Shown piece after piece: positions 31,669 through 43,945 of a DNA stretch of 64,000 nt. Made by a program: the position numbers and the translations under genes. The stretch is from Larix kaempferi (Eukaryota; Streptophyta; Pinopsida; Pinales; Pinaceae), in NCBI GenBank assembly GCA_027924585.1, contig BSBM01000486.1:40936001-41000000 (forward strand), read 5' to 3'. The notes below the pieces were generated by a model, which was not told the DNA's origin, did no database searches, and saw only the letters and a list, made by a program, of their open reading frames with translations. Position 1 is the first letter of the stretch, and each line of letters opens with the position of its first letter.

Positions 31669-34585
31669 TCAAGTATATTCATAGTTCCAATAAATCCATG
31701 AAAGCATCTTACTACAAAAATGAGCCTCTGGTAAGCAAATGAGGACAAAAGAAAAATATGACATGAACAGTAGAAAACTAATAAGTATCTTGAACTCACA
31801 GTCACAAGAAAGTGTCATACCAAAATTTGCCAAATTCTGAGACTGTGCAAATACTGACTCGATGTAAAAGGCCACTGGATCGTGAAATTGCAGCTGATGT
31901 AAAGAAACAAACTGTTCATTTACAATTTCAGTCGTGTTACCATAATTTACATGTCCTTCTTGACCAACACCGGTTTCAGCCATAGATCCTTGTAAAATAA
32001 GCTTATTGATTTGCTCAAAATTTGATAAAGAAGTAGGTACAAACAATTTATCATGTATTTCATCCCAGTCTCCTTTAATATATCCCTGGAACTCAGATCC
32101 ATAACTTTCTTCTACTGATGTATAAACTTCCTCTTTAATTAGCTCCTCCTGACATTATTCCAGTTGGAGATCAAATTGTCTCGGCATATTACCTTCTTCA
32201 TGATCGCTGCTAATTTGATTTGTCTGCAGATATGAAAGTTGTTGTAGGGTGTCTTTACTAATTTCAAGTACCATCTGATTAGAAGATAGCCGAACCTTAC
32301 AAATTTCTGAATTTTGAAGCTCAAATATATTCATAACATGATGCTCTTCTAACTCCTTTATAATAAAATTATGATTATGTTCAATGTTTATGCTTTCAAA
32401 AGACGAATCTTCATTCTCTTCTAATTTCATGGCAGATTGTCCTCTGTTTTCTCTTGTGAGATCTGAAATAAAAAACAATTTATTAGTACTTAAACCATAA
32501 GACTTCTTAGTCTCATCTAGTACTCCTTCTTCCAAGTCTTCCTGCTGGTCAGATTCCAACAAACAGTTTTTGATACCTTTAGTAGATCCCACATCAGTAT
32601 CTTCTTCCAACTCTTCATCTTCAAGCTGTTGATTTCTCCCTTGTGTTTTTGCCATTCTCTCAGCCTCAATGTCTTTGAAGACATCATCTTCATCAATATT
32701 CCTTTGCTGTCCCTGAATCTCAAATTCATTATCGAATAACAAATCATTCTCTAACCTTTCAATCACAACAACATATTCATCCACATCCTTCTCTGTACCT
32801 ACAGAATATTCATTGTTTTGAAAACAAAAATCTTCCTTTTCTCTTTCAATCAATTGAAACATGTTGTCATTGTCAGGCATTTCCAAACATTCCTCTTCTT
32901 TTACTGCAATTTTGGGTTTATATTCAGGTTCTTTCAGCAAGCACTCCAGCAACTCAATTTTCCTTTGGCACTTCTCAAGCATGTCATCATTATGCTCTCC
33001 TTCACTTCTATTCTCTTCTGTCAAAAAAGAAGTATCATACTTACCTTTTCTCATATCATAATTTATGTGCTCAGCCTTATTTCTTTGTTCCACATGTTGA
33101 ACTCGTCCTCTATCAAGCAATACATCGATGCCATTCTTCTGCTGTAATAGTTCAAAACTATCTTCTTCTGAGAAGTATTCTTCATCATATATGGGCTTAC
33201 AATCTGCACCAATCTCTGTGATTCCTTTAGAAAATTGTCCATCCTTATTTACTTCAAACTCTGTATGCTTACACCAATCATTAGAAACATGATATCCTTT
33301 CATAAAATTTTCTTTACAAGACAACTTCTCTTTATCACAATCTGCATTCACAAAAAATATCATCAGATTGAAAAACATGGGACTTCATGCACTCATTTGA
33401 TGTTTTGGACATCAATCCTTCAACCTTCTTGGTAAGTAATATATCTGAATGTCTCTTCCCACTGTTCTTTCTTTCAACAAAATTCTGCATCTGCCTTTTT
33501 GTCATTGCATTCACTTCTTCATGATTATTATCATTTGAATACACAAAAGAAGAAACTTGTTTCTCATGACCATTTAGAATAGCAGATACATTTGATACAA
33601 TGTCAAAAGTATCTGCAAATTGGGTATCACTTGGAAGATCATGAACCTCTTGATCATCATGAAAGTTATCATCTACAGCTATGCAACCATCAGTACTGTC
33701 ATCAATTATATTTTGAAAACTTTCTTTTTGGGAATTAGAAAGAGTAGGAATTTCATCCATATTTTTATTAAAAGACTCACTCCCATTCTTAATTTTTTTT
33801 TCATCAAGATATTCACAAAGCTCATCATTCGAGTAAGCAACTACTGTCCGCTGAATATAAGATTTGAACTTTTCACAACATTGCTCAAGCATAAGTTCCC
33901 GAGAAAAATACCTTTTGTAATGATGATGGAATACTGTGTGGAAATCCTTCAAGGATGAAATGCTGGAAGGAGGCAATGAGAAATACCATTTACGTGCATC
34001 ACCCTTCAACGAGTACATGAACATTTTCATACGAACATCTTCGTGTTGTAGATCTAGCAGATCCATGCACTCATGAAACTTAAGGAGGTGTTCTGCAGGG
34101 TTGTCTTCTTTCTTTTCTCGGAAGATAGGCAGAAAATCTCCCCACTCTGACATAGTCGGTACTGGATGCGGGAAACCAGTAACTTGAGAAAAGTCAAGAG
34201 GTGTAAACCTCCGAGCCACCATGGCAGCCATTAGATCATTTGATGGCATTCTGGATCCTTGAATAAATGGAGTCGCCTCTGGAATGTGTTTATGTTCTAC
34301 AGATAAAGGATTTGAATACACATTAAAATCACCAACCTGTGCTGGATTTTGATCATCAACATCAGGAATGCACACAGACAAATCCAATTTGTTTTCTTCT
34401 TGGCTGTTCACAAGATCCGAAGAGGAAGATCCTAGATCTGTGTCAATAGTGGAAAGCTGAGGGTTACTGGATGATGGATAATTCAACTTTCTTCTAGCCT
34501 CCCTTATAATCTTTTCTAGATAAAAAACTCCTACATGTAGAGGAGATGAAGGATTTCCTCTTGTACCAGTCGGCTTTGAAGCCAC
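31669..34585 (-). pseudogene. Family C unit 1 gag-like protein
   Basis: The frame opens with a GTG codon (34583-34585; then ASKPTGTRG), with an in-frame TAG four codons upstream and no upstream ATG. The gag core lies at about residues 140-260 (FREKKEDNPAEHLLKFHECMDL style, HEDVRMKMFMYSL, DARKWYFSLPPSS, FHHHYKRYF). A long Glu/Asp-rich section follows. One extra A in an A-run near 33350 shifts the frame, and a TAA at about 32153 cuts off the final domain. That domain (31669-32150) holds a hydrophobic stretch FLLFMSYFSFVLICL and ends WIYWNYEYT-stop. There is no zinc knuckle. Confidence 0.75.
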
Positions 34586-34704
34586 TGTAACTTTCTAACT
34601 GTCAGGTGAATGTAGTCTGTAAACAAATGTACTGATCTTGTCACCTCTCAAAACCAGCTATAAAGATGTCGAACACCCAGGGAAGATATACTTTCGTTTC
34701 TTCG

Positions 34705-34722
34705 TCCCCGGCAACGGCGCCA
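34705..34722 (-). other. Primer binding site, tRNA-Asp type (family C unit 1)
   Basis: TGGCGCCGTTGCCGGGGA on the minus strand, close to LTR 2. Unit 2 has a mutated version (39563-39580) and unit 3 a one-base variant (43018-43035). Confidence 0.85.
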
Positions 34723-34727
34723 AAAGA

Positions 34728-36206
34728 TGTTATCCCTAAAGTTGAACCTAGACTACAAGGGTTCAAGCTTAAGGTAATCTTGGATAGTAGGAATGGGACA
34801 TCTACATAATCATTTTTATGTTTTTTCTGGTGGTAGTTGAAGACATGAATTAGGTAGACAAATTAAAAACAAAAGACAAGTGTAATATAAAATTTCAATA
34901 TATGAATAAAAGCAGAAGACTGACTGTGATCATAAACTATGAATATAAGAGCTCAGACACTATTTCATGATAGAGGCATAGTTGTATGTTGTTTAGAAGA
35001 ATCATAACACGAAATTTAGACCATGTATAGACAGAATACTAACTTCATAAATTGAAACAGGATAGGCTCAAAGATCATATTTTAATTCATAAACAATCAT
35101 TTTTGCAATATATAAACATAAGGAAATTCATACATTCCTGTACACAGAGCTTCTAAAATTGAACTTCGATCATGCTATCAAGTTCCAACCCTTCTATTCA
35201 GAAGAAGAGCCCCCTGCTCCCCATTGCCAAATATTACAATCATGCCTCATATAAATATTGAGATCGAAATCCTCCCTAGGAAGTCAAATTTCTAAGGATA
35301 GCAGAAATTACAATAAATTTTAGAACTGTCTGCCATGAAAAATGGACTAAACTACTGAAAACTTGGGCTACAATTATGACTTTGTATCTCTTGAATCATG
35401 ACAGCTGTGTACAATCCGGGAGAGGCTTTTGTGTATTAGTTTATTATGAGAAACAACCTCTCTCAACTTCCTGAAATTCGTTTCCATTTGCTTGAAATCT
35501 GCATTCTAAAAACAAGTGACAAAACAAAAAGTCTGAAATCCAAACAAATAGGACCCAGTAATGGATTCGATTCTCTCACTATATGACACCTGTAAGAAAA
35601 ATAAAAGAGATTATTATAGATAAATAGGTTGCTAATATAAACCTCCTTCAAGTTTTCAAAATTCCCCTCCAACTGTCCATAATCAGCTCTGCAAAAATAT
35701 GACTCAGACTGGAATTTCCACACTCAAAAAAATAGGCTGAAATGACGAGCTCGAATCTTTCAATCATTGATAGCTATGTAAAACGTGAGATAGGTTTTTG
35801 TAGCTCTATATCTTAGGAATAAAAACCTCCTTCAATTTTCCAAAATTCATCTTCTATTGCCCACAATCTGTGCTGAAAAAAGATGACGAAACAAGGCATT
35901 TCTAGAAAAATCTGCTTTCATAAATTCTCCAAGTGATATTGTTTTGGACACATTATTCCTCAAAACTTCTCCTGTAAATTTTAAATTTTCCATACATTTG
36001 AAATGTTTTTTGAAGCAAGAAATTAAACTTTATTTAGAACATAAATATGAAAATGAGCCTGATCCTATTTAATCATGAAAATATGACAAATGGTAAGATA
36101 AAACCTTTAAGAAAATATAGGGAATGCATAGGCTAGGCAAATGGAAAAACTGAATGAGAATTAAGTAAAGGCTGTGTAAATCTAAAGAACAATCCTAAAG
36201 GTAACA
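34728..36206 (-). repeat. Family C LTR 2
   Basis: From TGTTATCCC to GGTAACA on the plus strand, 1479 bp. It serves as the 5' LTR of unit 1 and the 3' LTR of unit 2. It lacks the short insert of LTR 1 near 30170. Confidence 0.9.
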
Positions 36207-36530
36207 TCTGGCTCCTCCTGGGGATAAGGTCCTCCTTGTGAGATCTTAAGAACATGAAGATTAAGTGCCTTTCCATTAACCTGAAAACCTTGAAACCTTT
36301 ATCTCTACAAACATTCACATTCTTCTGTGTTGTGCCTAGTCCATTGGGTTTATGGAGTCAGTCAATATCATTTCAAATCCGGCCCAAACTTCTGCAACTT
36401 ATTCAAAAACTGTAACAAAAAGATGAAAAACATTATTCTGCTTCAAACTAACAATCTGAAAAGAATCTTCATGCTCGATGGCGAGCTTATTTATGCGCAC
36501 TATATACACTAATCAGTTGATACAAACTAA
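36207..36530 (-). other. Family C unit 2, 3' non-coding region and conserved hairpin
   Basis: Same layout as unit 1. The hairpin is GCTCGCCATCGAGC on the minus strand (36473-36486), giving a possible 5-bp stem. The end is GGAGGAGCCAGA before the LTR. Confidence 0.65.
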
Positions 36531-39443
36531 TCAAATATATTCATAGTTCCAATAAATCCATGAAAGCATCTTACTACAAAAATGATCCTCTGGTAAGCAG
36601 ATGAGGACAAAAGAAAAATAGGACATGAACAGTAGAAAACTATTAAGTATCTTGAACTCACAGTCACAAGAAAGTGTCATACCAAAATCTGCCAAATTCT
36701 GAGACTGTGCAAATACTGACTCGATGTAAAAGGCCACTGGATTGTGAAATTGCAGCTGATGTAAAGAAACAAACTGTTCATTTACAATTTCTGTCCCGTT
36801 ACCATAATTTGCATGTTCTTCTTGACCAACACCGGTTTCAGCAATAGATCCTTGTAAAATAAGCTTATTGATTTGCTCAAAAGTTGATAAAGAAGTAGGT
36901 ACAAACAAGTTATCATGTATTTCATCCCAGTCTCCTTTAATATATCCTTGGAACTCAGATCCATAACTTTCTTCTACTGATGTATACACTTCCTCTTTAA
37001 TTAGCTCCTCCTAACATTGTTCCAGCTGGAGATCAAATTGTTTCGGCATATTACCTTCTTCATGATCGCTACTAATTTGATTTGTCTACAGATATGAAAG
37101 TTGCTGCAGGGTGTCTTTACTAATTTCAAGTACCATCTGATTAGAAGATAGCCGACCCTTAAAAAATTTTGAATTTTGAAGCTCAAATATATTCATAACA
37201 TGATGCTCCTCTAACTCCTTTATAATAAAATTCTGATTATGTTCAATGTTTATGCTTTCAAAAGACGAATCTTCATTCTCTTCTAATTTCATGGCAGACT
37301 GTCCTCTGTTTTCTCTTGTGAGATCTGAAATCAAAAACAATTTATTAGTACTTAAACCATAAGACTTCTTAGTCTCATCTAGTACTACTTCTTCCAAGTC
37401 TTCCTGCTGGTCAGATTCCAACAAACAGTTTCTGATACCTTTAGTAGATCCCACATCAGTATCTTCTTCCAACTCTTCATCTTCAAGCTGTTGATTTCTC
37501 CCTTGTGTTTTTGCCATTCTCTCAGCCTCAATGTCTTTGAAGACATCATCTTCATCAATATTCCTCTGCTGTCCCTGAATCTCAAATTCATTATCGAATA
37601 ACGAATCATTCTCTAACCTTTCAATCACAACAACATATTCATTCACATCCTTCTCTGTACCTACAGAATATTCATTGTTTTGAAAACAAAAATCTTCCTT
37701 TGCTCCTTCAATCAATTGAAACATGTTGTCATTGTCAGGCATTTCCAAACATTCCTCTTCTTTTACTGCAATTTTGGGTTTATATTCAGGTTCTTTTAGC
37801 AAGCACTCCAACAACTCAATTTTCCTTTGGCACTTCTCAAGCATGTCATCATAATGCTCTCCTTCACTTCTATTCTCTTCTGTCAAAAAAGAAGTATCAT
37901 TCTTACCTTTTCTCATATCATAATTTATGTGCTCAACCTTATTTCTTTGTTCCACATGTTGAACTCGTCCTCTATCAAGCAATACATCTATGCCATTCTT
38001 CTGCTGTAATAGTTCAAAACTGTCTTCTTTTGAGAAGTATTCTTCATCATATATGGGCTTACAATCTGCACCAATCTCTGTGATTCCTTTAGAAAATTGT
38101 CCATCCTTATTTACTTCAAACTCTGCATGCTTACACCAATCATTAGAAACATGATATCCTTTCATAAAATTTTCTTTACAAGACAACTTCTCTTTATCAC
38201 AATCTGCATTCACAAAAATATCATCAGATTGAAAAACATGGGACTTCATGCACTCATTTGATGTTTTGGACATCAATCCTTCAACCTTCTTGGTAAGTAA
38301 TATATCTGAATGTCTCTTCCCACTGTTCTTTCTTTCAACAAAATTCTGCATCTGCCTTTTTGTCATTGCATTCACTTCTTCATGATTATTATCATTTGAA
38401 TACACAAAAGAAGAAACTTGTTTCTCATGACCATTTAGAATAGCAGATACATTTGATACAATGTCAAAAGTATCTGCAAACTGGGTATCACTTGGAAGAT
38501 CATGAACCTCTTGATCATCATGAAAGTTATCATCTACAGCTATGCAACCATCAGTACTGTCATCAATTATATTTTGAAAACTTTCTTTTTGGGAATTAGA
38601 AAGAGTAGGAATTTCATCCATATTTTTATTGAAAGACTCCTTTCCATTCTTAATTTCTTTTTCATCAAGATCTTCACAAAGCTCATCATTCGAGTAAGCA
38701 ACTACTGTCTGTTGAATATAATATTTGAACTTTTCACAGCATTGCTCAAGTGGAAGTTCTTGAGAAAAATACCTTTTGTAATGATGATGGAATACTGTGT
38801 GGAAATCCTTCAAAGATGAAATGCTGGAAGGAGGCAATGAGAAATACCATTTACGTGCATCACCCTCCAACGAGTACATGAACATTTTCATACGAACATC
38901 TTCGTGCTGTAGATCTAGCAGATCCATGCACTCATGAAACTTAAGGAGGTGTTCTGCAGGGTTTTCTTTCTTTTCTCGGAAGATAGGAAGAAAATCTCCC
39001 CACTCTGACATAGTCGGTACTGGATGCGGGAAACTAGTAACTTCAGAAAAGTCAAGAGGTGCAAACCTCCGAGCCACCATGGCAGCTATTAGATCATTTG
39101 ATGGCATTTTGGATCCTTGAATAAATGGAGTCGCCTCTGGAATGTGTTTATGTTCTACAGATAAAGGATTTGAATACACATTAAAATCACCAACCTGTGC
39201 TGGATTTAGATCATCAACCTCAGGAATGCACACAAACAAATCCAATTTGTTTTCTTCTTGGCTGTTCACAAGATCTGAAGAGGAAGATCCTAGATCTGTG
39301 TCAATAGTGGAAAGCTGAGGGTTACTGGATGATGGATAATTCAACTTTCTTCTAGCCTCCCTTATAATCTTTTCTGGATCAAAAACTCCTACATGTAGAG
39401 GAGATGAAGTATTTCCTCTTGTACCAGTCGGCTTTGAAGCCAC
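36531..39443 (-). pseudogene. Family C unit 2 gag-like protein (785-codon frame plus tail)
   Basis: The longest frame in the window: open from the GTG at 39441-39443 to 37086 (785 codons). It contains the gag core, then a Glu/Asp-rich central section. A TAG at 37086 (CAG to TAG by comparison with unit 1) and another TAG near 37011 separate it from the tail frame 36531-36989, which ends WIYWNYEYI-stop. Units 1 and 3 show other stops at other places, so the ancestor was probably one frame of roughly 970 codons. First in-frame ATG is about residue 110. There is no protease, polymerase or knuckle motif. Confidence 0.78.
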
Positions 39444-39585
39444 TGTAACTTTCTAACTGTCAGGTGAATGTAGTCTGTAAAAAAATGTACTGATCTTGTC
39501 ACCTCTCAAAACCAGCTATAAAGATGTCGAACACCCAAGGAAGATATACTTTCATTTCTCTGTCCTCGGCAACGACGCCAAAAGA

Positions 39586-41065
39586 TGTTATCCCTAAAGT
39601 TGAACCTAGACTACAAGGGTTCAAGCTTAAGGTAATCTTGGATAGTAGGAATGGGACATCTACAGAATAATTTTTATGTTTTTCTGGTGGTAGTTGAAGA
39701 CATGAATTAGGTAGACAAATTAAAAACAAAAGACAAGTGTAATATAAAATTTCAATATATGAATAAAAGCAGAAGACTGACTGTGATCATAAACTATGAA
39801 TATAAGAGCTCAGACACTCTTTCATGATAGAGGCATAGTTGTATGTTGTTTAGAAGAATCATAACACGAAATTTAGACCATGTATAGACAGAATACTAAC
39901 TTCATAAATTGAAACAGGATAGGCTCAAAGATTATATTTTAATTCATAAACAGTCATTTCTGCAATATAAAAACATAAGGAAATTCATACATGCCTGTAC
40001 ACAAAGCTTCTAAAATTGAACTTCGATCATGCTGTCAAGTTCCAACACTTCTATTCAGAAGAAGAGCCCCCTGCTCCTCATTGCCAAATATTACAATCAC
40101 TCCTCATATAAATATTGAGATCGAAATCCTCCCTAGGAAGTCGAATTTCTAAAGATAGCAGAGATTACAATAAATTTTAGAACTGTCTGCCATGAAAAAT
40201 GGACTAAACTGTTGAAAACTTGGGCTACAATTATGACTTTGTATCTCTTGAATCATGACCGCTGTGCACAATCCGGGAGAGGTTTTTGTGTATCAGTTTA
40301 TTATGAGAAAAAACCTCTCTCAACTTCCTGAAATTCGTTTCCATTTGCTAAAAATCTGCATTCTAAAAACAAGTTTCAAAACATAAAAAGTCTGAAATCC
40401 AAACAAATAGGACCCAGTAATGGATTCGATTCTCTCACTATATGACACCTGTAAGAAAAATAAAAGAGTTTATTATAGATAAATAGGTTGCTAAGATAAA
40501 CCTCCTTCAAGTTTTCAAAATTCCCCTCCAACTGTCCATAATCAGCTCTGCAAAAATATGACTCAGACTGGAATTTCCACACTCAGAAAAATAGGCTGAA
40601 ATGACGAGCTCGAATCTTTCAATCATTGATAGCTGTGTAAAACATGAGATAGGTTTTTGTAGCTCTATATCTTAGGAATAAAAACCTCCTTCAGTTTTCC
40701 AAAATTCATCTTCTATTGCCCACAATCTGTGCTGAAAAAAGATGACGAAACAGGGCATTTCTAGAAAAATCTGCTTTCATAAATTCTCCAAGTGATATTG
40801 TTTTGGACACATTATTCCTCAAAACTTCTTCTGTAAATTTTAAATTTTCCAAACATTTGAAATGTTTTTTGAAGCAAGAAATTAAACTTTATTTAGAACA
40901 TAAATATGAAAATGAGCCTGATCCTATTTAATCATGAAAATATGACAAATGGTAAGATAAAACCTTTAAGAAAATAGAGGGAATGCATAGGCTAGGCAAA
41001 TGGAAAAACTGAATGAGAATTAAGTAAAGGCTGTGTAAATCTAAAGAACAATCCTAGAGATAACA
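39586..41065 (-). repeat. Family C LTR 3
   Basis: From TGTTATCCC to GAGATAACA on the plus strand, 1480 bp. It is very similar to LTR 2. Confidence 0.9.
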
Positions 41066-41389
41066 TCTGGCTCCTCCTGGGGATAAGGTCCTCCTTGTGA
41101 GATCTTAAGAACATGAAGATTAAGTGCCTTTCCATTAACCTGAAAACCCTGAAACCTTTATCTCTACCAACATTCACATTCTTCTGTGTTGTGCCTAGTC
41201 CATTGGGTTTATGGAGTCAGTCAATATCATTTCAAATCCGGCCCAAACTTCTGCAACTTATTCAAAAACTGTAACAAAAAGATGAAAAACATTCTCCTGC
41301 TGCAAACTAACAATCTGAAAAGAATCTTCATGCTCGATGGCGAGCTTATTTATGCGCACTATATACACTAATTAGTTGATACAAACTGA
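41066..41389 (-). other. Family C unit 3, 3' non-coding region and conserved hairpin
   Basis: Same layout as units 1 and 2. The hairpin lies at 41332-41345 and the junction is GGAGGAGCCAGA before TGTTATC. Confidence 0.65.
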
Positions 41390-42898
41390 TCAAGTATATT
41401 CATAGTTCCAATAAATCCATGAAAGCATCTTACTACAAAAATGATCCTCTGGTAAGCAGATGAGGACAAAAGAAAAATAGGACATGAACAGTAGAAAACT
41501 ATTAAGTATCTTGAACTCACAGTCACAAGAAAGTGTCATAGCAAAATCTGCCAAATTCTGAGATTGTGCAAATACTGACTCAATGTAAAAGGCCACTGGA
41601 TTGTGAAATTGCAGCTGATGTAAAGAAACAAACTGTTCATTTACAATTTCATTCCCATTACCATAATTTACATGTTCTTCTTGACCAACATCGGTTTCAA
41701 CCATAGATCCTTGTAAAATAAGCTTATTGATTTGCTCAAAATTTGATAAAGAAGTAGTTACAAACAATTTATCATGTATTTCATCCCAGTCTCCTTTAAT
41801 ATATCCCTGGAACTCAGATCCATAACTTTCTTCTACTGATGTATACACTTCCTCTTTAATTAGCTCCTCCTGACATTATTCCAGCTGGAGATCAAATTGT
41901 CTCGGCATATTACCTTCTTCATGATCGCTGCTAATTTGATTTGTCTGCAGATATGAAAGTTGTTGTAGGGTGTCTTTACTAATTTCAAGTACCATCTGAT
42001 TAGAAGATAGCCGACCCTTACAAATTTCTGAATTTTGAAGCTCAAATATATTCATAACATGAAGCTCCTCTAACTCCTTTATAATAAAATTCTGATTATG
42101 TTCAATGTTTATGCTTTCAAAAGACAAATCTTCATTCTCTTCTAATTTCATGGCAGACTGTCCTCTGTTTTCTCTTGTGAGATCTGAAATCAAAAGCAAT
42201 TTATTAGTTCCCGAGAAAAATACCTTTTGTAATGATGATGGAATACTATGTGGAAATCCTTCAAGGATGAAATGCTGGAAGGAGGCAATGAGAAATACCA
42301 TTTACGTGCATCACCCTTCAACGAGTACATGAACATTTTCATACGAACATCTTAGTGTTGTAGATCTAGCAGATCCATGCACTCATGAAACTTAAGGAGG
42401 TGTTCTGCAGGGTTGTCTTCTTTCTTTTCTCGGAAGATAGGCATAAAATCTCCCCACTCTGACATAGTCGGTACTGGATGCGGGAAACCAGTAACTTGAG
42501 AAAAGTCAAGAGGTGCAAACCTCCGAGCCACCATGGCAGCCATTAGATCATTTGATTGCATTCTGGATCCTTGAATAAATGGAGTCGCCTCTGGAATGTG
42601 TTTATGTTCTACAGATAAAGGATTTGAATACACATTAAAATCACCAACCTATGCTGGATTTTAGATCATCAACCTCAGGAATGCACACAGACAAATCCAA
42701 TTTGTTTTCTTCTTGGCTGTTCACAAGATCTGAAGAGGAAGATCCTAGATCTGTGTCAATAGTGGAAAGCTGAGGGTTACTGGATGATGGATAATTCAAC
42801 TTTCTTCTAGCCTCCCTTATAATCTTTTCTGGATAAAAAACTCCTACATGTAGAGGAGATGAAGGATTTCCTCTTGTAACAATCGGCTTTGAAGCCAC
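41390..42898 (-). pseudogene. Family C unit 3 gag-like protein with 1.4-kb deletion
   Basis: The N-terminal frame (42898 downward, GTG start, ASKPIVTRG) is broken near 42640 and near 42353. At about 42209 the gag core is joined directly to sequence that in unit 1 lies 1.4 kb further on (near 32486 versus 33893), with AGT at both edges. The acidic centre is lost. The tail frame 41390-41848 remains open and ends WIYWNYEYT-stop. Confidence 0.8.
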
Positions 42899-43040
42899 TG
42901 TAACTTTCTAACTGTCAGGTGAATGTAGTCTGTAAACAAATGTACTGATCTTGTCACCTCTCAAAACCAACTATAAAGATGTGGATCACCCAGGGAAGAT
43001 ATACTTTCGTTTCTCCATCCCCGGCAACGGTGCCAAAAGA

Positions 43041-43512
43041 TGTTATCCCTAAAGTTGAACCTAGACTACAAGGGTTCAAGCTTAAGGTAATCTTGGATAG
43101 TAGGAATGGGACATCTACAGAATAATTTTTATGTTTTTCTGGTGGTAGTTGAAGACATGAATTAGGTAGACAGATTAAAAACAAAAGACAAGTGTAATAT
43201 AAAATTTCAATATATGAATAAAGGCAGAAGACTGACTGTGATCATAAACTATGAATATAAGAGATCAGACACTATTTCATGATAGAGGCATAGTTGTATG
43301 CTGTTTAGAAGAATCATAATACGAAATTTAGACCATGTATAGACAGAATACTAACTTCATAAATTGAAACAGGATAGGCTCAAAGATCATATTTTAATTC
43401 ATAAACAGTCATTTCTGCAATATATAAATATAAGGAAATTCATACATGCCTGTACACAGAGCTTCTAAAATTGAACTTCGATCATGCTGTCAAGTTCCAA
43501 CCCTTATATTCA
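43041..43512 (-). repeat. Family C LTR 4, truncated
   Basis: It begins TGTTATCCC next to the third primer site and follows LTRs 1-3 for about 470 bp, then diverges after CAAGTTCCAACCC. The TATA box and U3 are missing, so the 5' end of the array has been lost by deletion or rearrangement. Confidence 0.85.
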
Positions 43513-43945
43513 TGGATAAGTCAACTACTGTTGCAAGCAATGGATGCCAAAAATAACTTAAGGAAATAAAATGCTATCCTAGCCACACAACTATCTTCCT
43601 AATGAAGAGGAGGAGCAAACAATCTAACAAAATGAAAATAACATATACAACTAACACTAGTCTCTCTACACTTGCAATTCAAAGGTGGGCAAGCCAGACT
43701 TCTTTTGCATGTAAGGGATGGCTGAAAAATAAAAAAGAGTTTTTACTAGAGATAAATGAATAAGGATTCAAGCCCAAGAGACTCTCTTGGGCTTGTTACA
43801 ACAAGAGAAATTTCAACCTTTGAAATAAAATAGAATGGGGGTCAATAACAAGAAATTTGATCATTTTTTGGCAAGAGACTTGAAGTGGCCACTCTTGGAT
43901 GATATTTGAGCTTATTTGTGGCTAAATTTTGGCATTCTCTCCCCC
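43513..43945. other. Unassigned sequence right of the C array
   Basis: No coding frame of note and no recognised repeat. The segment is AT-rich and ends near CTCTCCCCC. It may belong to the host of the array or to flanking sequence of element E. Confidence 0.4.

Larger units (their letters stand above)
29856..43512 (-). mobile_element. Family C tandem array: four LTRs and three internal regions
   Basis: LTRs at 29856-31344, 34728-36206, 39586-41065 and 43041-43512 (truncated) alternate with three internal regions, all on the minus strand and joined without filler. Repeat periods are 4872, 4858 and 3455 bp; the third unit has a 1.4-kb deletion. Each internal region has a tRNA-Asp primer site, a gag-like gene, the post-stop hairpin and the GGAGCCAGA-LTR junction. 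LTRs 2-4 lack a short insert present in LTR 1 (near 30170). Unequal recombination between LTRs is the simplest cause. No pol is present. Confidence 0.9.

Noticed and set aside
31669-32046. Envelope-like protein in family C because of the hydrophobic stretch
   Set aside because: No signal peptide, cleavage site or separate start; the ancestor appears to have been one frame with gag.
32818-38083. Plus-strand frames of 60-127 codons in family C
   Set aside because: They are antisense shadows of the acidic gag-like gene and change between units.
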